A DNA stretch of 26,074 nucleotides, taken from NCBI GenBank assembly GCA_002049455.2, contig KV919304.1, positions 1 through 26,074 of the forward strand, read 5' to 3'. The notes beneath the pieces were generated by a model. It was not told where the DNA came from. It ran no database searches and worked only from the letters and a program-made list of their open reading frames with translations. This DNA comes from Porphyra umbilicalis (taxonomy: Eukaryota > Rhodophyta > Bangiophyceae > Bangiales > Bangiaceae). The position numbers and the translations under genes were made by a program. Positions 1 through 8,686 of this stretch are shown in pieces (within the stretch, counting starts at the first letter, position 1; each line of letters starts with the position of its first letter).

Positions 1-300
1 CCAGTCATATCGCAGCATGGCAGTATAAGACACTCACGGACTTCCTCCCACGCCAGACCGAGCTGCGGCCTCGCCCGTCTTTCTAAACGAGGCGGAGGCC
101 GCCCATAGGTCTTTGCTATCCTAGGTCGGCGTGGTGGCCGCGGCCGACGTGCGAGTGTGTGAGGAAACAAAAAAGCCATGATGGCAAAAAAAAATACACT
201 GTCGAAGGCTACAGATACGGCTCCAAAAGGGACCCGCGGTCTGTGAAGATATGGGCCGCCAGATCGTCGCGGAGAGAGAAGAACTCAGCTCTATCCGTGA
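1..300. other. no gene recognised at left edge
   Basis: I see no convincing coding region here. The stretch is less GC-rich than the host genes further right and leads into the decayed recombinase. Recombinase-like coding may begin near 250, but a stop codon (TGA, about 295-297) interrupts that frame, so any N-terminal part cannot be defined. Confidence 0.4.
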
Positions 301-1146
301 CGATCTGGCGTGTGCGCAACTGCGAGGGCGCACATTGTCGTGCTCGCCGCGGCGGGCCACAAGGCCGTCCACGTGGAGCGCGACGGCGCCCAGTCCCCCA
401 AGCGGCTGCCTATTCCGGCAGAGTTCATTATGCAAGTGTTAAGCGTCGGGCTCGAAACGACTGACGGCGAGCTTGCCCGCCGCTGCGGCGGCCTGGTGCG
501 GGCGTACGTCATATTCAACCGCCCCGGCGCCGCTGCCTACATGCGGTCTCGGGTCTTCCGCGTGACGGCGGACGGCGTTACATGCCTGGTGCCCTTCTTC
601 AAGGATGGCATGCGCCAGGGCGCCAAACGCATCGCCACTACGGTACCCTACGCCGCCGGCGACCCCCGCGCCGACAAGGTCGTCCGCCTCCTTCGCCACC
701 TATTGGGCGATCACGCCCGCCACCGGCGCGATCCCACCGAGCGCCTCTTCGCCCCTGGGTACTAGCCGACCGCCCGAAGGGCGGCCGACCTCGGCGCCGG
801 CGCGACAAACTCGTGGTTGGCCGAGCTTGCCGCCGGACTCGACGTCCGGACTACCCTGAGTGGCACCTACTCCGGGCACTCCCTCCGCAGCGGCGCCGCG
901 TCCGCGGTCTACTCTCTTGGTTCTCCTGTGGAGGTCGTGGCGGACTTTTTTACCCACAGGTCTGTCGCCACGACGCTCCGTCACTCCATTGCCGTGCGCT
1001 ACCGCGCTACGGCCGAGGCCTAAGAGCTGCTCGACCGTTACCGGGCGACCGATCTCCACCTCCAGTGGCACAACTCTGCTCCTGATGCCTGTTCAGCATT
1101 TCTGTCTAGGATTTTCTATGGAACAGCCACCGGACATTATTTCTGA
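301..1146 (+). pseudogene. decayed tyrosine recombinase / integrase-like gene
   Basis: One reading frame gives recombinase-like protein from about 301 to 1146 but is cut by in-frame stops TAG at 763-765 and TAA at 1021-1023. Between the stops lies the signature GHSLRSGAAS with the family H-x-x-R pair (His codon 877-879, Arg codon 886-888). FFTHRS follows, whose His (955-957) would be the second active-site His/Trp. After the second stop the same frame continues as ELLDRYRATDLHLQW before a final TGA at 1144-1146. The nucleophilic Tyr normally lies about 9-10 residues after that His; the residue at +10 here is Ser (codon 985-987), so the active site may be lost. Such recombinases belong to DIRS/Ngaro retrotransposons or Crypton elements, but no partner genes or ends are visible, so the class is open. 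Decay is seen directly; the family call is from motif recognition. Confidence 0.6.
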
Positions 1147-1569
1147 AGGCGGTGCGGCGGCGTCGGGACGCGACACGATTGCCTACGTGGCGGCCCCCTG
1201 CCGAGGGCGGCGTTGCCCGCCCGAAACGGACGCAACCGATGCCGCGCCGTGGCCGCCGCCGCGAACTAACGACAGCAAGAACTTCCTTAACCTCGAGCAG
1301 CCGCCCCAGCCCCTCCCTCCCCGCGTCGGCGGGGGAAGGGGGCACCGCGCGCGCCCGCGGAAAAGCCCGCGCACGGCACACCGCGCCAGCGACGCGGGAC
1401 GAGACGGCGGGTGGACTTCTGGGGCGGCGCGGATAGTGGGCGAAGAACGGAGGAGTGTTGAGTACAAGAAGGGCGCGCTTTCTCTCTTTTCGTGTTCCCC
1501 CTCTGTCCCCAAACGTCCTTGCTTCTCGCTGCCGCTCTCCTCCCCTCGTTGTTCTTTCCCCTCGCTACC
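1147..1569. other. no gene recognised
   Basis: GC-rich sequence with a proline/arginine-rich open frame that looks like composition rather than coding. No motif, RNA gene or repeat could be supported. Confidence 0.4.
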
Positions 1570-2005
1570 ATGTTGGACCAGGACCATCGGCACGTGCCTT
1601 TTCTTCTCTACCTGCGGGGTGCGCTGGCGTACCAAGTCGCCTGCACCCGCTCCTACCTGCCCGTACCCACCGCAAGGGTGGTCCCCGAGACGACACGGCG
1701 GGCGTAGCCACCGCGTCGTCATGTACATGGGCAAGTATGATAACGGCAAGGATGGAGGGTCACCGGCTTAAGCTTGGCCCCAGCTGCTGGTATATCTGCT
1801 TTGCATCTTTATCCTCGCTCTGGTCGGCGCGTCGCTGACCCGGGACCCGCATATGGACCCCATTGCTCATGCAAAAGAGAAACGCTACGTTATTGGCAGA
1901 ACTCTGGTCCAGGTACCTGTTCCGAGGCTGTTCGCTGTGCTTCGCGCCTATTTTGTTGAGGGGGGGTGGCTGGAGGTGCCGTGGTGTACCGATCACATCA
2001 TTTGA
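1570..2005 (+). pseudogene. possible decayed short gene, unknown function
   Basis: An ATG at 1570 in good context (ctaccATG) opens a natural-looking frame (MLDQDHRHVPFLLYLRG) that stops at 1705-1707. In another frame, MYMGKYDNGKDGGSPA runs to a TAA at 1769-1771. After that TAA the same frame stays open to a TGA at 2003-2005. It reads as a hydrophobic stretch (LLVYLLCIFILALVGASL) followed by a soluble part containing KEKRYVIGRTLVQVPVPRLF and ending in WLEVPW. Amino-acid composition is balanced, unlike the Pro/Arg/Ala shadow frames of this window. That suggests a former gene with one membrane segment, broken by at least one frame change and one stop. I do not recognise the family; it could be a relic of transposon cargo. 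Confidence 0.28.
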
Positions 2006-2036
2006 TGCAATTCGCATCATATGATGCCCTTTTTGC
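1996..2036. repeat. paired ATCAT-type palindromes resembling a piggyBac-like right end
   Basis: An imperfect 12-bp palindrome (CATCATTTGATG, 1996-2007) is followed six bases later by a perfect 14-bp one (GCATCATATGATGC, 2014-2027) and then CCTTTTTG. The arrangement, spacing and trailing T-run match the right end of the element at 3043-6573, whose palindromes are GGATCANNTGATCC. The terminal sequence itself (AATAGACACTAG) is not found here, so this is at most a diverged relative. Confidence 0.35.
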
Positions 2037-2977
2037 GTCGTCGGATACGAGAAAACGGCTGCTTCGTTGTCCATTCTCACAGCATAAATGCGTTCTGCGT
2101 AGGCTCTTTACCCTTGAGGCAGAAGGAGGTCGCCCTGTTTTTAATTCTCTTCTCCCACACAGGACATGTCGCCAGTAGGCAACCAACCATCCCGCCGTGT
2201 CCCCCCCCCCCCCCATGCAAAGGACAGTTCATGCTGAGGCTGCTGGCGCCGGAACGCTATTGATAGGCTCCTTGAACCCCTTCTATGAGTAGAGGTGCCC
2301 CCCCCGCCCCATCAGTCTGTCACGACGTTCATTGCTACGGTTCATCGGCAGGTCCTCGAGGCCAAGTGGAAAAAATTAGGGCAGAAGAGACATCGCCGGC
2401 TGAAAAGAGGAGTGAGAGAGCACAGGAAATGTACGAAGGCGCATCTGAGGCCAGTTAAACCCGTAGGTCGACCCAACATGGGGGGGGGGGGGGCAGGGAA
2501 GGGAGGGAAAGACACGAGTTGCGGTTTGGTCCGAAGCGTGTTCACACTGACCGCTGCAGCAACGTCGGCTGCTTGAACTATGAGGCCCCACCCCCCGCTG
2601 AGGCTGGCAGGTCAATCTGGGAGTGTGTTCCGCCGGCTACGGAGCGAAAGAAACAGGTTTTGACAGTCTCCGCGCGTCGACCAGGCCGACTGTACGGGGC
2701 TCCTCTGGTTGCGATTGCATGACCAAATCGCCGCTTTCGGGGGTTCTGGAGGGGGGGGAGGATGGGAGGGCGATGCTCGACCCCGCCAGTAGATGCCTTC
2801 TGAATGTGCTTTGGCATTTTTTTTCATACTGGGGTCATCCTCAACGAACCCTCTTCTCGTTGGGCTGAGACTGCGAGAGCCCAGCTCCATAGCTTTGATG
2901 AGAACAGCAACAGCGTGCGTTCGTAGGTGCCGCAAGGCCCGATTTCCCACTCACATGGCCCGCAATTACCGATTCCG
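2037..2977. other. no gene recognised; poly-C/poly-G tracts
   Basis: No coding frame of convincing composition. It contains a long C-run near 2201-2215 and a G-run of 14 at 2480-2493. It may include the body of the older piggyBac-like copy whose right end lies at 2978-3038, but no transposase homology is visible. Confidence 0.4.
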
Positions 2978-3038
2978 CAGGACCTCTTTTGATCCCCCGG
3001 CTGACCTCATTTGATCCCTTTTTCTGGTAGAATAGACA
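2978..3038 (+). mobile_element. right-end remnant of an older piggyBac-like element
   Basis: This stretch aligns with the right end at 6513-6573. Both have two subterminal repeats ending in TTGATCC or TGATCC, then a T-run, then AATAGACA followed by CTAG. Here the palindromes have decayed to GACCTCTTTTGATCCC and GACCTCATTTGATCCC. The remnant is separated from the next element only by the shared CTAG at 3039-3042. Its left end and body cannot be located. Confidence 0.6.
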
Positions 3039-3050
3039 CTAGTGTCTATT
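3031..3050. repeat. perfect 20-bp palindrome at element junction
   Basis: AATAGACACTAGTGTCTATT is its own reverse complement. It arises because the right terminus of the older copy and the left terminus of the newer copy face each other across one shared CTAG. Confidence 0.9.
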
Positions 3051-3593
3051 CCCCCGACCGGATCATATGATCCTTTTCGGATCAATTGATCCGGTTTTTC
3101 GATGACCCTTTGTGAGCGAACCGCTTGTCGGATCCCAATTCTGATGCAAGAAACGGACTCAGCGAGGCGTGGTTACCCTTGGGACGGCTTGTGGTCCACG
3201 GTTCTGACTTCGGTCCTAGACAGCATCCCAGAGAGTGTCGGTGTTTCGCGGCGCTCCCGACACCCGGAATCCTCAGCATCCCAACGCGTCCGCGCCAACT
3301 GGCGAGGTTCGCCGCAACTGTGGCGCCCCCTGTTCGCCTCTTGCGTGCCACGCACCGCGGGTGCCCTCCGAGGCAAATCAGGGGGACACATGCACCCCCC
3401 ACACTTGGCCGGACACCGGTCTCTCAGGCGCCTGCGCCCGCCTACCCCTGCCCCACCGCCGCTATACCGTGCGAGCACGCCCCCCCTCCACGCCTGCCGC
3501 GTGCTGCGGTGCCGCGTGACGGGGTCAGTCGACTCATTGCCGTCCTTTGTCCCCCTTTGGCCGCTCGGCACGCGCCCGGCGCCACCGGCTCCA

Positions 3594-4151
3594 ATGGCGC
3601 CAGACCCGCGCCTCGTGATTGGGGCTACCGTGCACGCCAAAGCCAAGCACGTGCGGTCCCCGGTCGAGTGCGCCAAGGTGTACGGCAGCCTATCCAACGT
3701 CAAGATGCTGAATGGGACCGTGACGGCGGTGGAACGGGTGATGACGAGCAAGCAACATTCAACTTGGTTGACGGCCCGGTTCGAGGTCCCCAACAAAGTG
3801 TATGTCAAGAGATTGGGGTTGCTCAACTTCCGCGCCGGACCAGCGCCTGACCCTGCCCTCCCCCCCCCCCCCACCCCGACCTCATCTTCTGCCGTTCCGG
3901 CAGCTCCTGCCGGCCCGTCGACCGGACCACCTATTTCCGTGCTTGGACCAATGGGACCGACTGGGCGCCCTCCTACCCAAGGTTCCGACGCGGGCGCGCC
4001 GACAACCGCTTTGGGGCAGCTGACACCGCCCCCAACCGTACCCACTGTCGAGCCCTGTGTTCCCGGTGCCCTCTCGGCGTCTGCGGTCGGGCAAGCAGCG
4101 ACGGGTCCTGTAGCATATCTCTGCTCCCAATTGGCAATAGGCCACGAGTAG
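3594..4151 (+). CDS. N-terminal coding block of piggyBac-like transposase
   Basis: The block starts at ATG 3594 (MAPDPRLVIGATVHAKAKHV) and runs open to TAG at 4149-4151. The first 75 or so residues form a compact basic domain (KVYGSLSNVKMLNGTVTAVE, then WLTARFEV) resembling the N-terminal module that precedes DDE_Tnp_1_7 domains in many algal and oomycete piggyBac relatives; that resemblance is from memory. From about residue 85 it becomes Pro/Ala/Ser/Thr-rich linker, which includes a C-run near 3860-3872. The block is probably joined by splicing to the catalytic block at 4497. The frame ahead of the start stays open back to 3102, but that part reads as 5' leader inside the element. The donor site could not be fixed. 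Confidence 0.55.
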   Translation: MAPDPRLVIGATVHAKAKHVRSPVECAKVYGSLSNVKMLNGTVTAVERVMTSKQHSTWLTARFEVPNKVYVKRLGLLNFRAGPAPDPALPPPPTPTSSSAVPAAPAGPSTGPPISVLGPMGPTGRPPTQGSDAGAPTTALGQLTPPPTVPTVEPCVPGALSASAVGQAATGPVAYLCSQLAIGHE

Positions 4152-4496
4152 CCCCCTTGACGGGCCAAAGCCCATGTATTGTGGGAATTGGCCTGTGGCA
4201 CGCCCTTTGGGGGGTTACTTCCGCATTGTTCATTTTCTTGTTTGCTTGCCTGTCCTATCTGTTTGCCGGCACTCATTACGATCGATTGATCGGATGGTCG
4301 ATCGACCAGTGCCCTTGTTTGTATTAAACCACCGTGGGTCCGGGGTCGCCGTCGTAGGCACCACCCGGCTCCCCATCGGATGCCGTTCAACAAAAGGTCT
4401 TCTTCCTCGCCGCGACGGCGATAGAACTCGCTTTATTGCTTGGCTACGGTCGGTCTCAGTACACTGGTAATTGAACTAACGTTATTAATACCACAG
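4152..4496 (+). other. probable intron 3' portion between transposase coding blocks
   Basis: The stretch is stop-rich and more AT-rich than the flanking coding blocks. It ends in a convincing 3' splice region: CTAAC branch-point-like sequence at 4476-4480, then TTATTAATACCACAG with AG at 4495-4496. No donor with the right phase and a good consensus is obvious before the stop at 4149, so the 5' boundary is unresolved. It also holds GATCGATTGATCGG and the palindrome GGTCGATCGACC. Confidence 0.45.
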
Positions 4497-6259
4497 GTCC
4501 CACCGTGGCTCCACCGGTGACCGTGGGCGGGATGAAGTGGCGCGACCGCGACGCTCTCCAACCGATTGGCGGCCCCGTCCCCCGTCGCACCTGGTCGGTG
4601 CGCACGCTGGGAGGGGAGCTTGTCGTGGAGGGCGGAGACAGCGTCGGCTGTGGGCGTGGCCGCACGCCAGTAGACTACTTCCTGGCTGTGTTCCCACAGA
4701 CGCAGCTGTCCCTGATCTCCATCCTGTCGTCGGCAAAGCTTTCGGCTCGTCGGCTGGCTCCGACGACCCCGGGAGAGGTCCTTAAGTTCTTCGGGGTGCT
4801 GCTCTTGGCCACGCGCTTCGAGTTTGGGTCTCGGGCAGATCTTTGGGCCACAACTTCCTCAACCAACCACATGCCCGCTCCGGCTTTTGGTGCACGGACC
4901 GGGCTATCGCGCAACCGCTTTGACGGCCTGTGGTCCAACCTCGTGTTCAGTCGCCAGCCGGCGGGCGGTCCGGCGGAGGGAGCCGGTGGGACGGAGCAGT
5001 TTCGGTGGGCCCTGGTCAACGATTTTGTGGAGGGCATCAACCAACACCGGGCTGCTCACGTGACCCCCGGGGACACCCTCTGTGTCGACGAGTCTATATC
5101 CAAGTGGTATGGGCAAGGCGGCCACTGGATCTCCTTTGGCCTGCCAATGTACGTGGCCATAGACCGCAAACCCGAGAACGGGAGCGAGATCTAAAACGCC
5201 GCCTGCGGCAGGAGTGGCATCATGTTGCGTCTCAAGCTTGTCACGACTGCGACGGACCACAAGGTCATTCTCTCTGCAGCTGAGCAAGGGCTGCTTCACG
5301 GCACGGCCGTTTTGCAACGGTTGGTGGCTCCTTGGGTCGGTTCGGGGCGGGTCGTGTGTGCCGACTCCTACTTTGCCAGTCTCGAGGCGGCCGAGACGCT
5401 GCGGGCCTCTGGCCTCCGTTTTATTGGCGTGGTCAAGACCGCTCACCGGCGCTTTCCTATGGCAAGCCTCGCATCGCGTGAGCTGCGGTCACGCGGCGAC
5501 CACGCCTCGATGGTGCATGTCGACTCGACTAGGACGCCGGAAATGATGGCTGTCCTGTGGCTGGACCGCGACCGGCGCTACTTGGTGGCCACAGCGGGTA
5601 GTACCCAACCCGGTACACCCTGTGAGCGCCTGCGGTGGCGGGAGATGCCGGGTGGGGCACAACGTGTGGCGGTGACCGTGCCCCAGCCCGAGGTGGCAGA
5701 GATATACTACTCTTGTGCGGCCAAGATTGATCAACACAATAGGTGCCGTCAAGATGACCTCCGCTTGGAGCACAAGTTTGGGACCCACGATTGGTCCCTG
5801 CGTGTCAACCTTTCGCTGTTGGGAATGTGCTTGGTCGATGCGTGGCTCCTGCACACGGGAGCCCGAGGCCCGGCAGCGACGCTTAAGCAAGCCACGTTCT
5901 ACGACGAGCTCGCGACCGGGCTGATTGACAACACTTTTGACATTGTCGGGCCCCGCTCCCGAGGGGAGCCCGCCGCCGCTGCCGCCGCTGACCAACCCCC
6001 CACAGTATACGGTGTGGGCACACACCTCGCGCCAACAACCAAGCGGCGCAAGTCTACGACAGATGGGCCATCCTCGCACCTGGCGCAGCGAGATTGCCGG
6101 GTGTGCAAGAAGGACAGGAGCTCACTCGTTGGCTCTACCTGCCGGGAGAACTCTCGAGGGCGCGAGGTGTTTGCGTGTGCCCCCCGCACCGGTCGCAGTT
6201 GTTTTGCACTGCACATGAGAGCGGTGCACAGCATGGAGATTGGACTGTGGGGGGGATGA
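4497..6259 (+). pseudogene. piggyBac-like transposase catalytic block with one premature stop
   Basis: The catalytic transposase (DDE_Tnp_1_7 type) is read in one frame from the acceptor at 4496 to TGA at 6257-6259. Counting from ATG 4505, the three expected acidic residues are present: D195 in CVDESISKWYG, D287 in CADSYFASLEAAETL and D409 in AAKIDQHNRCRQDD. The tail has a Cys/His-rich zinc-binding pattern (CRVC, then C, C, C and HMRAVH), as in piggyBac-derived proteins. The only break is TAA at 5192-5194 (codon 230), inside the conserved AIDRKPENGSEI region. The frame continues directly as NAACGRSGIMLRLKL, so a single C-to-T change from CAA is the simplest explanation. The gene is either freshly dead, read through, or affected by a base error. 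Confidence 0.82.
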
Positions 6260-6615
6260 CGATGCACGTCAGCGGTTGCCAATGCGGGGCGACAAGGGGC
6301 TGGGGTGTTTTACAAGGAGCCGCTAGACGCGCAGGTCGAGGGGAGGGGAGGTGTTGGCCCCACCTGAGGACGCCCAGTCGGACCAGCTACAAAGCTGATC
6401 ACTCTGTTTTGTCATCAGACCCCTCGGTTCCGACAAGAAGCGCGTGTGAGTAACTTTGTATGCGCCCTTTCCTTCGTTTCTTATCAGGATGTGCTGGAAT
6501 GGGCGATTTCGGGACCGGATCAAATGATCCGGTCTACCGGATCATTTGATCCTTTTTGTCGGGGAAATAGACACTAGGGTTGCTCAGAACCCCCGGGGCG
6601 TCGTTAGAGCGTCTC

Positions 6616-6689
6616 CACCAATGGCTCCAACCGTCCAAACAGCCAAACGTGGCACCGTTTGGCCGTTTGGACGGTTGGAGCACTGGTGG
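6616..6689. repeat. terminal hairpin within MITE
   Basis: CCAACCGTCCAAACAGCCAAACG is answered within a few bases by GTTTGGCCGTTTGGACGGTTGG, with weaker pairing further out (CCACCA with TGGTGG). This gives a stem of roughly 30 bp with mismatches and a short loop. Confidence 0.7.
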
Positions 6690-6829
6690 CTGGGATCCGC
6701 TCCAAAACTAGGGTGTGACGGGGCTGTGACGGCCCATAAATAGACCGGTTCACATTTTCTAATCCGTTAATGCATCTCGTGGTGGCCTCGCGGGATCGCC
6801 CTTCTTTTGGAGCTTGAACGGCAGCGCCA

Positions 6830-6851
6830 CTCCAAACAGGCCTGTTTGGAG
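6830..6851. repeat. perfect 22-bp palindrome
   Basis: The half-site CTCCAAACAGG is followed immediately by its reverse complement. The CCAAACAG core also occurs in the MITE terminal hairpin, so it may be a rearranged copy of terminal sequence. Confidence 0.85.
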
Positions 6852-7161
6852 ACGCCCCGAGTCGTTTGGCCAACCCCTGGTTCCCTGTTCGAACCACGAA
6901 AGCCAATGGAAAGCGTGACCCGTGGCTTGCAGACAGTTGCGAGACGATCTGGCAGTCATGGAGATTCTCTGTAGTGCATCTGTGGGAATACTGGCGTGCC
7001 ACAAAAGAGGCCCACCGCCAGAGACGTCGAGCCGAGCCCAAGCTTGAGACGTGATCTGCTTAGTTTTAGCTCTGCGTTTGGAGAGCCAGTGACAGCACCA
7101 CACGTTGTGCACACGTGGCCGTTGGGTTGGACGGTTGGCTCCATTGGTGGAGATGCTCTTA

Positions 7162-7343
7162 AGGGCGTCGTTAAGGGCGTCACCAGGGCGTCATTTGGGC
7201 GTCGTGTGCCCCCAACGCCCCAACTCAAAAGGGCGTCAACAAGGCGTCGCGAAGAGAAAGTTTTCAGGGGGTCCACATGATTCAGCAGGTGGCGGCTGTG
7301 CACTTTGGTTAGGGACAGGCACCCAGTCTTGACACAAAAAATA
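7162..7343. repeat. GGGCGTC motif cluster (subterminal repeats of hAT shell)
   Basis: At least five GGCGTC-type motifs at irregular short spacing fall in about 90 bp (7162-7250). The same motif recurs at 6596-6603, 7850-7905 and, inverted, at 8651-8659. The rest, to 7343, is featureless. In hAT elements such arrays often bind transposase. Confidence 0.5.
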
Positions 7344-7784
7344 TTGCTGATCCCCCAATTCTGTCCTCATCGCCCCGGAACGGTAGTGGAACGGCAATGA
7401 ATGCAGATCTCTCATTGGTCGAGCAGTCCGACAGCAGTGCATGTCCGGCCCGATCTTTACAGAATGTGCCCGTACGGCCCCCAATCGCACAATCGACGCC
7501 TTCGTTTTTCTGCACTTTTCTGCGTATCTCCCAGAAAATCTCGATGTCCCAACGATTGCGGGCCGGTTGCTCTCTTGACACGGAAGGGATCGGAAGAAAA
7601 TCTCAAGAAAAAGAAGGATCTCGGTTCTGCACGGAAGTGGCGGTGGGAGAGCCAATAGGACGTCTCAGATTCGTGCTGAGGAGCTGTTTACCGCTGCGTT
7701 TAACCAATAGATGGCCAGTTCCACAAGAACCGTACCGCCAGGAACCGTTCCTGGTCGATGAGGACAGAATTGGGGGATCAGCAA
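7344..7784. mobile_element. MITE with 29-bp perfect inverted repeats, TA target site
   Basis: The left repeat (7344-7372, starting TTGCTGATCCCCCAATTCTG) is perfectly repeated in inverse orientation at 7756-7784. Similarity continues imperfectly inward (GGAACGGT on both sides). TA lies directly outside both ends, suggesting a Tc1/mariner-type element, although longer AT-rich flanks leave the exact duplication open. No transposase is encoded. Confidence 0.75.
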
Positions 7785-7923
7785 TATATATCAGAGTACG
7801 ATATGTATGGATGCTACTTGACCCATATGGCAAATATTGAGGGTGCTACTAGGGGCGTCGTGAGGGCGTTTTGGCTGCCTAATGGGGCGTCAGTAAGGCG
7901 TCTTATCCGTCGCGCGCCCCTGA
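7785..7923. other. hAT-shell remnant between nested inserts
   Basis: Non-coding sequence carrying further GGGCGTC motifs (7851-7905). It appears to be the right-hand body of the shell element. Confidence 0.45.
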
Positions 7924-8649
7924 GAGCATTGCCAACAACTCGGCTATTCCATTCTAGAACCAAGTCCGCGTCCTTAGACAGCCACATGTACGTCAGCGGT
8001 TGGCTGCTGTGCTGTCATGAACCTAAGTACCCGCAGGTTTCCGTACACCAGGCCTTGTCTGGGCCCAATCAAGACGATATTTTCTGCCAGGACTTGATTC
8101 ACTGCAGCGGTAGATGACAACTGTGGTGAGCAGCCGTATCAACCATAACGAAGGCGCAGAGAACGCTCGTCGGCAGACGGACAAAGAAACAGGTCAAAAT
8201 GTGCAGCACTTGATGACGACCACGCCTAGAAGGACGTCACTGTAGGACCATTGCCATGCACGACAGCTCTTGCGGACGTTTCCACCACCTCTGCCCAGAC
8301 GAAACTGGCAGTCAATCTTGCAGACGTGGCGCACACGTTGCAGCCACGTGCTACTATTTGCTGTGAAACGGGTCGTTGATCCATCACATAGGCCAATCAG
8401 GGGCCCTTGTGAGATAGCCTCGGCTATCCTAAAAGCTATTCCGACTCGAAATAGAAAAGCGATAGCCGCACAGCCATTCTTGGTCAGCGGAAGCCAGAAT
8501 CAAGTAGGTAGTTCGATTTTCATGGCCCGAACAAAAAAAGGGCTTCTTCGTCTAAAAAGTGGTGTTACATCGGACTTCAGGTGCTTAATGGGACACGTTG
8601 TGCAACGTGGCTTGAATATGAGGATAGCATCTCATCGTTAACAATGCTC
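7924..8649. mobile_element. Harbinger-like MITE, TGA target duplication
   Basis: The ends GAGCATTG (7924-7931) and its inverse CAATGCTC (8642-8649) form a short terminal repeat that continues imperfectly inward (AAC, CTATCC or CTATTCC). TGA occurs immediately outside both ends (7921-7923, 8650-8652), fitting the 3-bp duplications of PIF/Harbinger elements. The interior has no convincing gene. It contains GATAGCC-TC-GGCTATC, a local inverted repeat near 8412-8427. Confidence 0.55.
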
Positions 8650-8686
8650 TGACGCCCCTGAAATAGGGGAGTCGTGTGCAACCCTA

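Larger units (their letters stand above)
3043..6573 (+). mobile_element. piggyBac-like DNA transposon (3.5 kb), CTAG-flanked
   Basis: The left terminus TGTCTATTCCCCCGAC (from 3043) matches the reverse complement of the right terminus TGTCTATTTCCCCGAC (ending 6573) with one mismatch. CTAG lies directly outside both ends (3039-3042, 6574-6577). Just inside each end are two palindromes of the form GGATCANNTGATCC: 3060-3073 and 3079-3092 on the left, 6517-6530 and 6539-6552 on the right. These are plausible transposase binding sites. The interior carries a transposase in two coding blocks (3594-4151 and 4497-6259). A 4-bp palindromic duplication suits piggyBac, although the classic site is TTAA. 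The left flank is an older copy's right end. Confidence 0.8.
6607..7158. mobile_element. PIF/Harbinger-type MITE, TTA target duplication
   Basis: The left end GAGCGTCTCCACCAATGG (6607) and the right end on the opposite strand GAGCATCTCCACCAATGG (from 7158) form inverted repeats that continue imperfectly for about 33 bp (CCAACCGTCCAA). The 3-bp sequence TTA flanks both sides (6604-6606, 7159-7161), as expected for PIF/Harbinger elements. No transposase is encoded. The left arm can fold on itself: 6616-6649 pairs with 6657-6689. Confidence 0.75.
6575..8686. mobile_element. small hAT-type shell element carrying three nested inserts
   Basis: The left terminus TAGGGTTGCTCAGAACCCCC (6575) mirrors the right terminus, which read on the other strand is TAGGGTTGCACACGACTCCC (from 8686 inward). 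Both are followed by GGGGCGTC. TAGGG-type ends are typical of hAT elements, and the hAT element at 13666 begins TAGGGTTGTGCAACACGCCC. Many GGGCGTC motifs (for example 7162-7250 and 7850-7905) look like subterminal repeats. Removing the three inserted elements leaves only about 380 bp, so the shell is a MITE. An 8-bp duplication cannot be tested on the left, because the piggyBac-like CTAG (6574-6577) sits on that end. Confidence 0.55.

Noticed and set aside
860..1771. Plus-strand open frame of 303 codons
   Set aside because: Pro/Arg-rich in the region overlapping the recombinase relic in another frame; no domain and no plausible start.
4505..5194. Two separate transposase genes split at 5192
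   Set aside because: The frame is identical before and after the stop, and the catalytic triad is distributed across both halves, so it is one gene with a nonsense codon.
6880..6905. tRNA T-loop-like GTTCGAACC
   Set aside because: The flanking bases do not form a T-stem, and no acceptor, D or anticodon arms are found; the site lies inside a MITE.
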